From Armatimonadota bacterium (GTDB lineage: Bacteria > Sysuimicrobiota > Sysuimicrobiia > Sysuimicrobiales > JACQTN01): a DNA stretch of 5,505 bases. The first letter of the stretch is position 1; each line of letters opens with the position of its first letter. Position numbers and translations under genes: made by a program. Below are positions 1 to 4,218 of this stretch, piece by piece. The notes beneath the pieces were generated by a model, which searched no databases, was not told where the DNA came from, and was given only the letters and a program-made list of their open reading frames with translations. The DNA is taken from positions 1 to 5,505 of the forward strand of contig JACQTN010000103.1 of the NCBI GenBank assembly GCA_016210785.1, given 5' to 3'.

Positions 1-1
1 C

Positions 2-289
2 GTGGGCGGCTACCGGGAGCGCCGGCACCGCGCGTTGGAAGATGTGGCGCGGCGCGCGGCGGAGCGGGCCGTGCAGGAGGGCAGGGAGATTTCTCTGGAG
101 CCCATGGACGCCCGCGAGCGGCGGATCATCCACGTCACGCTCAAGTCCCACCCGCGCGTCTACACCTTCAGTCAGGGCGAGGGCCTGCTGCGCTACGTGG
201 TGGTCGCGCCGCGGCGCGAAGGGGTCGAGCCGCCCGCCAGTGAGGCCGTCGACGATCGGAATCCCGGCGCGGCGGATCAGGTGGCATGA
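2..289 (+). CDS. khpB: Jag/KhpB-type R3H-domain RNA-binding protein, C-terminal part (5' end cut by window)
   Basis: This is the C-terminal R3H domain of a Jag (SpoIIIJ-associated, KhpB) protein, a cytoplasmic single-strand nucleic-acid-binding protein that in Gram-positives pairs with KhpA and affects cell division and envelope processes. Numbering from the first complete codon, a basic helix (GYRERRHRALEDVARRAAERA, about 3-23) is followed by LEPMDARERRIIH at 32-44, which contains the R-x3-H signature (R40, H44). The conserved tail SHPRVYTFSQGEG then leads to a VVVAP strand. About 20 acidic and polar residues follow before TGA at 287-289. The GTG at 2 is an internal codon: the N-terminal Jag domain and the KH domain lie upstream, outside the window. 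jag normally follows yidC and precedes rsmG or mnmE near the origin, which fits here. The family call is firm; its role in this organism is inferred. Confidence 0.9.
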   Translation: MGGYRERRHRALEDVARRAAERAVQEGREISLEPMDARERRIIHVTLKSHPRVYTFSQGEGLLRYVVVAPRREGVEPPASEAVDDRNPGAADQVA

Positions 290-514
290 CCGGTGCGCCG
301 GCGCCGCCGGAACGCTCAAATCGGTGCGCCCGGTCAGGCTTCCCGGAGCGGGGCCGTTGGGCGCGGTGTCAGGCGCGGTGGGTCTGAGCGGCGAGAGGCC
401 GATTGTACCGACTGTACGGACGCCGTGCACGTGGGCTCCAGACGCGCTGAGCCCCCGCGGAGCGACTCTCCGCACGCTGGGCGGTTGCGGGACAGCCTGC
501 CGCGTGGCGACCCG
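290..514. other. Spacer between jag and rsmG with short tandem repeats and a small hairpin
   Basis: This 225-nt stretch lies between the jag stop and the chosen rsmG start. The rsmG frame stays open back to a GTG at 293, but its translation is arginine- and glycine-rich and unlike any RsmG N-terminus, so I treat it as non-coding. It holds a perfect 10-bp palindrome (GCGCCGGCGC, 295-304), a direct repeat of GGCGCGGTG at 360-368 and 372-380, a near-perfect tandem 9-mer TGTACCGAC/TGTACGGAC at 404-421, and a GCGGAG-CGACT-CTCCGC hairpin at 457-473. No T-tract follows the hairpin, so it is not an intrinsic terminator. I see no clear sigma-70 promoter. Confidence 0.5.
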
Positions 515-1219
515 GTGAGCCTGCTGAACGAGGGCGCCGCAGCGTGCGGACTCCATCTTCAGGAGGGCGCGTCCGCGGCGTTTGCCCTCTACCTGCAGAT
601 CCTGCGGGAGTGGACACCCCGTGCCGGCCTCACGTCGCTTACCGATCCCCGCGAGATCGTCATCCGCCATTTCCTGGATTCCCTCTTCTGGCTCGGCACC
701 ACGGACATGCCTCGGGGTGCCCGGCTCATCGACGTGGGCACTGGTGCTGGCCTTCCCGGGATCCCCGTCAAGCTGGTCCGGCCCGACGTCGCGCTCACGC
801 TGCTGGAATCGGCGCGCCGCAAAGTCGCCTTCCTGGAGCACGCCTGCGCTGCCCTCCGCCTGGAGGCGGAGGTGGTGTGGGGACGGGCGGAGGAAGTGGC
901 ACATCGGCCGGAGTACCGGGAGGGCTTCGACGTGGCGGTGGCACGGGCCGTGGCGCCGCTGCGGGTGCTGGTGGAACTGTGTCTCCCTTTTGTGCGAGTG
1001 GGTGGGCGGGCGGTGTTCTTGAAGGGGCCGCGGGGTGAGTTGGAGGCGCGCGAGGCGGGCGGCGCGGCGGCGGCGGTCGGGGGAGGCGTCCCCTCGGTGG
1101 TGGTGTGCGGCGTGCCGGTGGCCGGGAGCGTCCGGGCCATCGTCACCGTGCCCAAGGTGAACACGTCGCCTGCGCAGTATCCGCGGCGGCCCGGAGTGCC
1201 GGCTCGCCGGCCGCTCTGA
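515..1219 (+). CDS. rsmG: RsmG (GidB), 16S rRNA (guanine-527-N7)-methyltransferase
   Basis: RsmG transfers a methyl group from S-adenosylmethionine to N7 of G527 in 16S rRNA in the cytoplasm; in several bacteria its loss gives low-level streptomycin resistance. The predicted 234 residues match the usual length of about 205-240. Visible motifs are RHFLDSL at 51-57, the SAM-binding motif I DVGTGAGLPGIP at 73-84, an acidic strand end (LLES), the conserved VARAVAPL segment, a glycine turn before FLKG, and the C-terminal TSPAQYPRRPGVPARRPL, which resembles the family's YPRRxGxPxKxPL ending. The start is uncertain. GTG at 515 puts the first recognisable helix near the N-terminus but has no clear Shine-Dalgarno. 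TTG at 485 is a possible alternative; GTG at 293 would add 74 unlikely residues. The gene lies between jag and parA, as in many origin-proximal clusters. Confidence 0.94.
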   Translation: MSLLNEGAAACGLHLQEGASAAFALYLQILREWTPRAGLTSLTDPREIVIRHFLDSLFWLGTTDMPRGARLIDVGTGAGLPGIPVKLVRPDVALTLLESARRKVAFLEHACAALRLEAEVVWGRAEEVAHRPEYREGFDVAVARAVAPLRVLVELCLPFVRVGGRAVFLKGPRGELEAREAGGAAAAVGGGVPSVVVCGVPVAGSVRAIVTVPKVNTSPAQYPRRPGVPARRPL

Positions 1220-1490
1220 GACCTCTGTTTCATCGTGCAGGGAGCCGTGTGGAGCGGCGCCGCCTGAGCAGCTCTTGAGCAGTTTCGCCGTGGAACTGTT
1301 CCGGGGCCGGGTGTGGCTGTGCCAGCCCGGTGGAGGTGGAGTCTGGTGGCCAGGTAGACAGCGGGTTTGTGGGGCCGGGCCGGGGGAACGTTGCCCCGCA
1401 CGCGAGAAGGTCCGAACGCAGAAGTATCCAACACATGTTCGAGTACACCCACAGTCTCCGCACACGCGTGATAGCGGATACGGGGTCACA
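1220..1490. other. rsmG-parA intergenic region with palindromic elements
   Basis: This 271-nt spacer probably contains the promoter of parAB, although I could not pick a convincing -35/-10 pair in it. It holds a direct repeat TGAGCAG at 1265-1271 and 1276-1282, the inverted repeat GCTC-TT-GAGC at 1271-1280, an imperfect parS-like palindrome at 1281-1297, and an 18-bp near-perfect palindrome at 1381-1398. The parA frame stays open back to 1275, but conserved ParA sequence begins only at the ATG at 1491. No terminator with a T-run was seen after rsmG, so read-through from rsmG into parA is possible. Confidence 0.5.
1381..1398. promoter_or_regulatory. 18-bp near-perfect palindrome upstream of parA, possible operator
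   Basis: The sequence CGGGGGAACGTTGCCCCG is symmetric about AACGTT. The arms CGGGGnAAC and GTTnCCCCG pair at every position except one G-G pair. It ends 92 nt before the parA ATG. The symmetry is seen directly. A role as a binding site for a dimeric regulator of parAB is inference; I do not recognise the motif. Confidence 0.35.
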
Positions 1491-2297
1491 ATGGCAGTCG
1501 TCATAGCCGTCGTCAACCAGAAAGGCGGTGTCGGGAAGTCCACCACCGCCGTGAACCTTGGTACAGGCCTCGCTATGGAAGGTCGCGGCGTGCTTCTGGT
1601 GGATCTCGATCCCCAGGCCAACACCACCAGCGGTGTCGGTGTGGACAAGCGTGCGCTGGCCTCCTCGCTGTACGATGTGCTGATTGAGGGGGAGGCCCTG
1701 GCCTCAGTGATCCGACCCACGATTGTGGCGCGTCTGGATCTGGCACCGGGGCACATCAGTCTTGCCGGCGCGGAGGTGGAACTGGCGACGCTCTCCCAGC
1801 GAGAGACCCGCCTTCGGGATGCGGTGATGGTCCTCCCGGACCGCTATGACCTGATCCTGATCGACTGTCCCCCCTCCCTGGGACTGCTCACCCTCAACGC
1901 CCTCACTGCGGCCCACGGCGCCCTGATCCCCATCCAGTGCGAGTACTATGCGCTGGAGGGCCTGACCCAGCTCATCGATACCATCGCCCTGGTCCGCCGC
2001 CACCTCAACCCCGGCCTGCAGCTGATGGGCGTCCTGCTGACCATGTATGACAGCCGCACGAACCTCTCCGACCAGGTGGCGGAGGAGGTGCGCCGCTACT
2101 TCAACAAGAAGGTGTACGCCACGGTGATCCCGCGGAGCGTACGGCTTGCGGAGGCTCCGAGCCACGGGAAGCCGGTGGCGCTGTACGATCCGGCTTCCAG
2201 GGGTGCGGCGGCCTACGTCGAGCTGGCCAAGGAGGTCCTCGCCCGTGTCGGAATGTCCCCCCCAACCGTACCCGGAGAGCGACAAGAGAACGCTTGA
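1491..2297 (+). CDS. parA: ParA/Soj chromosome-partitioning ATPase
   Basis: ParA is a nucleoid-binding ATPase whose ATP-bound dimer coats DNA; ParB at parS triggers hydrolysis, moving sister origins apart. The 268 residues are typical of a small chromosomal ParA (about 250-270) without the extra N-terminal HTH of plasmid P1-type ParA. The start at ATG 1491 gives MAVVIAVVNQKGGVGKST, with the deviant Walker A box KGGVGKST at 11-18 including the signature lysine K11 and catalytic-loop K16. Walker A' (VLLVDLDPQANTT) spans 34-46 and Walker B (LILIDCPPS) 121-129. The later IPIQCEYYALEGL and IPRSVRLAEAPSHGKP segments are also characteristic of Soj proteins. A weak GGGG at 1482-1485 is the only ribosome-binding signal. 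Only 7 nt separate its stop from the first candidate parB start, so the two are surely co-transcribed. Confidence 0.97.
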   Translation: MAVVIAVVNQKGGVGKSTTAVNLGTGLAMEGRGVLLVDLDPQANTTSGVGVDKRALASSLYDVLIEGEALASVIRPTIVARLDLAPGHISLAGAEVELATLSQRETRLRDAVMVLPDRYDLILIDCPPSLGLLTLNALTAAHGALIPIQCEYYALEGLTQLIDTIALVRRHLNPGLQLMGVLLTMYDSRTNLSDQVAEEVRRYFNKKVYATVIPRSVRLAEAPSHGKPVALYDPASRGAAAYVELAKEVLARVGMSPPTVPGERQENA

Positions 2298-2304
2298 GCC
2301 TGTG

Positions 2305-3354
2305 ATGGTTGGATCGCCGGATATTCCCGGCATCCGACCCTTCGTTTCCGGCGCTGCACCTGGTGGCGAAGGCGGGGATCCACCGGGAGATGCTCCGGCG
2401 AAAGGCGGGAAGGCCATGGCTCCGGAAGCGGGCGCGATTTCTTCGAGCGAGTCCGGGGGCGGTCCCGGGGGGGGTGCCGGTGGTGGCGGACGGCCGCGGA
2501 GGGGACTGGGACGGGGTCTTGCCGCCCTGATCCCGGGAGCGTCGGAGGGCGCCGCACAGGCGGGCATCCAGGAGATCCCCACGGATAACATCGTCCCCGG
2601 CACGTTCCAGCCCAGGGGTGCCATCGACGGAGGGGAGTTTGAGGAACTGGTCGCCTCCGTGCGCGAGCATGGGATCCTGCAGCCCATCATCGTCCGCCCC
2701 CGAGGGGATAAGCATGAGGTCGTGGTGGGGGAGCGCCGCTGGCGCGCTGCAGTGGCCGCAGGGCTGCGCACGGTTCCGGCGGTGGTACGGTCGCTCACCG
2801 ACCGGGAGACTCTCGAGATTGCCCTGGTCGAGAACCTGCAGCGCGAGGATCTGACGCCACTGGAGCGGGCCAAGGCGTACCACAGGCTCTCCAGGGAGTT
2901 TGGGCTGACTCAGGAGCAGGTGGCTCAACGTGTAGGGGTCAGCCGCCCGGCGGTGGCCAACACGCTGAGACTTCTGGGGTTGCCCGTGGAGGTTCAGGCC
3001 AGCCTGGAGCACGGTCGGATCACCGAGGGCCACGCTCGGGCTCTCCTGATGATCCAGGATCGCGGCAGGCTGCTGGAGGCCTGGCGCCAGGTGGAAAAGC
3101 GTGGGTTCTCGGTTCGGGAAGCGGAGGTCCTGGCGCAGCGCGAGGGACGGATTGTTTCACGTGGAACATCGGTCGCCAGGAAGGTACGGCGAGACCCCGA
3201 GATCGTCGACCTGGAGGAGCAACTGCGCACTCGCCTGGGAACCCAGGTGCGTATCCGCCAGCAGAGGAAGAAGGGGGAGATCGTTATCGAGTTCTATTCC
3301 GTTGACGATCTCACCAGGATCATTGACCTGCTCCTTCCGGTTGAGAACCAATAG
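2305..3354 (+). CDS. parB: ParB/Spo0J centromere-binding protein (CTP-dependent DNA clamp)
   Basis: ParB binds parS, loads as a CTP-dependent sliding clamp, recruits SMC in many bacteria and stimulates ParA. Numbered from ATG 2305 (349 residues): a proline/glycine-rich N-terminal extension (1-62), the ParA-contacting motif RRGLGRGLAALIP (65-77), the ParB/Srx domain with FQPR (101-104), GERRWRA (142-148) and ENLQREDL (176-183), a helix-turn-helix at about 202-222 (TQEQVAQRVGVSRPAVANTLR), a linker IVSRGT (283-288) encoded by an internal parS, and a C-terminal dimerisation domain ending DLTRIIDLLL. Chromosomal ParB usually has about 280-310 residues, with the LGRGL motif close to the N-terminus. 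ATG 2416 (312 residues, preceded by purine-rich AAAGGCGGGAAGG) is therefore a serious alternative start, and codons 2305-2415 look less GC-rich at third positions. I list 2305 because it lies 7 nt after parA. Confidence 0.95.
   Translation: MVGSPDIPGIRPFVSGAAPGGEGGDPPGDAPAKGGKAMAPEAGAISSSESGGGPGGGAGGGGRPRRGLGRGLAALIPGASEGAAQAGIQEIPTDNIVPGTFQPRGAIDGGEFEELVASVREHGILQPIIVRPRGDKHEVVVGERRWRAAVAAGLRTVPAVVRSLTDRETLEIALVENLQREDLTPLERAKAYHRLSREFGLTQEQVAQRVGVSRPAVANTLRLLGLPVEVQASLEHGRITEGHARALLMIQDRGRLLEAWRQVEKRGFSVREAEVLAQREGRIVSRGTSVARKVRRDPEIVDLEEQLRTRLGTQVRIRQQRKKGEIVIEFYSVDDLTRIIDLLLPVENQ
3153..3168 (+). other. parS: parS centromere site inside parB
   Basis: The sequence TGTTTCACGTGGAACA, read on the minus strand, is TGTTCCACGTGAAACA, the classical Bacillus subtilis parS sequence with no mismatch. 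It is a 16-bp palindrome with one asymmetric pair and a CACGTG core. It lies in the stretch of parB that encodes the linker between the helix-turn-helix and the dimerisation domain, giving the peptide VSRGT; many ParB proteins carry VSRET at this place because their gene contains parS. ParB should nucleate here. Further copies are expected elsewhere near the origin, but I found no other exact copy in the window. Confidence 0.95.
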
Positions 3355-3548
3355 ATGTTCGTAAATTGTTCAATGTGACGCCCTTTTGCAAGATCTATAG
3401 CCGCTCATATTTGTCGAAATACGAACTATTGTGGAGAGATACCCTAAAAATGTTCGCGTGAGTATATTCTCCGCTTGCGTTGGCCAAGTTTTTATGGCTG
3501 GGCAGCGCTCCCCGGGACGGCCGCGTGAAGTCCGGCGGAAGGGGCGGC

Positions 3549-3577
3549 CTGACGCGTTGATGTTGGGGGCACATAAA
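3549..3577 (+). promoter_or_regulatory. Possible sigma-70-type promoter for the HD-domain gene
   Basis: CTGACG (3549-3554) and CATAAA (3572-3577) are separated by 17 nt, and each matches four of six consensus bases of the -35 and -10 boxes. Transcription would begin near 3584, just ahead of the strong Shine-Dalgarno at 3591. The match is modest, and a promoter within the AT-rich island upstream is equally possible. Confidence 0.25.
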
Positions 3578-3590
3578 GACGGCTGAGAAC

Positions 3591-3597
3591 AGGAGGT
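3591..3597 (+). promoter_or_regulatory. Strong Shine-Dalgarno sequence that sets the HD-domain gene start
   Basis: AGGAGGT is a perfect complement to the 16S rRNA 3' end and lies 10 nt before GTG 3608. It supports that GTG over the in-frame GTG at 3626 and contrasts with the weak ribosome-binding signals of rsmG, parA and parB. Confidence 0.8.
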
Positions 3598-3607
3598 CGG
3601 ACAACGC

Positions 3608-4195
3608 GTGGAGGCGGAGCGGGGTGTGGAGGCGGCCGGGCTGAACCGTGAGCAGGCGTGGGAGATTCTCTGCGAGTGGATCCAGAATCCCAACCTCCGG
3701 AAGCATCTGCTCGCGGTTGAGGCGGCGATGCGGGCGTATGCCCGCCACTTCGGCGGGGATGACGAGCGCTGGGGTATCGTGGGGCTGCTCCACGATCTCG
3801 ACTATGAGCGCTGTCCGAGTCAGGAGGCGGGGCATCCGTTTGTCGGGATCCAGTACCTGAGGGAGCGCGGAGTCCCGGAAGAGCTGTGCCGGGCGATGCT
3901 CGGCCATGCCGGTTACTCCGGCGTGCCGCGGGACACGGCGATGGCGCGGGCGCTCTTTGGGGTGGACGAGCTGTGCGGGTTTCTCATCGCGGTGGCCCTG
4001 GTGAAGCCGGGGAAAACGCTGGCGGAAGTGGACGTGGCGTCGGTGCGCAAGAAGATGAAGGACAAAGCCTTCGCCCGCAGCGTCAACCGGGAGGACATCA
4101 TCAAGGGTGCCGGGGAACTGGGCGTCGATCTCGACACGCATATCGCCTTCGTGACGAAGGCGCTGCAGGGGATCGCGCCGGCGCTGGGGTTGTGA
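3608..4195 (+). CDS. HD-domain protein, putative metal-dependent phosphohydrolase
   Basis: This 195-residue cytoplasmic protein is a stand-alone HD domain of the kind annotated as HDIG or HD superfamily hydrolase. It starts at GTG 3608, set by a strong Shine-Dalgarno. The helix NPNLRKHLLAVEAAMRAYARHFG carries the first ligand, H33; GIVGLLHDLDYE supplies the H62-D63 pair that names the family. H76, H100 (GHAG) and D120 (VDEL) are the likely remaining metal ligands, so the site looks intact. The second half has the typical VRKKMKDKAFARSVNREDIIKGAGELGVDLDTHI pattern. There is no signal peptide, membrane segment or partner domain (no GGDEF, PAS, ACT or TGS), which argues against RelA/SpoT or a cyclic-di-GMP phosphodiesterase of the HD-GYP type. 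HD enzymes hydrolyse phosphate esters, often of nucleotides, but the substrate here cannot be read from sequence. The decarboxylase gene follows after 23 nt, so they probably share an mRNA. Confidence 0.9.
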   Translation: MEAERGVEAAGLNREQAWEILCEWIQNPNLRKHLLAVEAAMRAYARHFGGDDERWGIVGLLHDLDYERCPSQEAGHPFVGIQYLRERGVPEELCRAMLGHAGYSGVPRDTAMARALFGVDELCGFLIAVALVKPGKTLAEVDVASVRKKMKDKAFARSVNREDIIKGAGELGVDLDTHIAFVTKALQGIAPALGL

Positions 4196-4204
4196 ATGGC
4201 TGGC

Positions 4205-4210
4205 GGAGGT
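4205..4210 (+). promoter_or_regulatory. Shine-Dalgarno sequence that decides the decarboxylase start
   Basis: GGAGGT lies 8 nt before ATG 4219 but only 2 nt before the in-frame ATG 4213. The spacing favours 4219 as the real start codon. Confidence 0.7.
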
Positions 4211-4218
4211 CGATGAGC

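Larger units (their letters stand above)
3355..3607. other. Gene-free region with a 120-base AT-rich island, between parB and the HD-domain gene
   Basis: This 253-nt region has no credible gene on either strand. Its first half is AT-rich: 49 G or C in the 120 bases 3361-3480 by hand count, about 41%, while the genes around it are far richer in G+C. It holds ATGTTCG at 3355-3361 and 3450-3456, a further TGTTC at 3367-3371 (11 nt after the first), the inverted repeat ATTG-TT-CAAT at 3365-3374, and 6-bp arms GGCCGC (3519-3524) and GCGGCC (3544-3549). No hairpin with a following T-run marks the end of parB, and no good DnaA box (TTATCCACA type) is present. It probably carries the promoter of the next unit. 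Confidence 0.6.

Noticed and set aside
427..432. CACGTG core at this position as another parS
   Set aside because: Only the 6-bp core and one neighbouring base match; both outer arms differ.
293..514. N-terminal extension of RsmG from a GTG just after jag
   Set aside because: The 74 extra residues are Arg/Gly-rich with no similarity to RsmG, and full family length is reached from 515.
1226..1240. TGTTTCATCGTGCAG resembling a parS half-site
   Set aside because: One inserted base and a mismatched right half; palindromic symmetry is lost, so ParB recognition is unlikely.
589..1452. Minus-strand open frame across rsmG and the parA upstream region
   Set aside because: Low-complexity Pro/Ser/Thr/Arg translation without domains; shadow of GC-rich sequence.
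1704..2873. Minus-strand open frame of 389 codons across parA and parB
   Set aside because: Pro/Ser/Arg-rich translation with no family features, opposite two unmistakable genes.
3429..3437. TTGTGGAGA as a DnaA box in the AT-rich island
   Set aside because: It differs from the TGTGGATAA form at two or more key positions and no cluster of similar boxes is present, so it does not support an origin.
3501..3514. GGCAGCGCTCCCCG palindrome-like stretch as a terminator for parB
   Set aside because: The symmetry is interrupted by C-C mismatches and no T-run follows on either strand.
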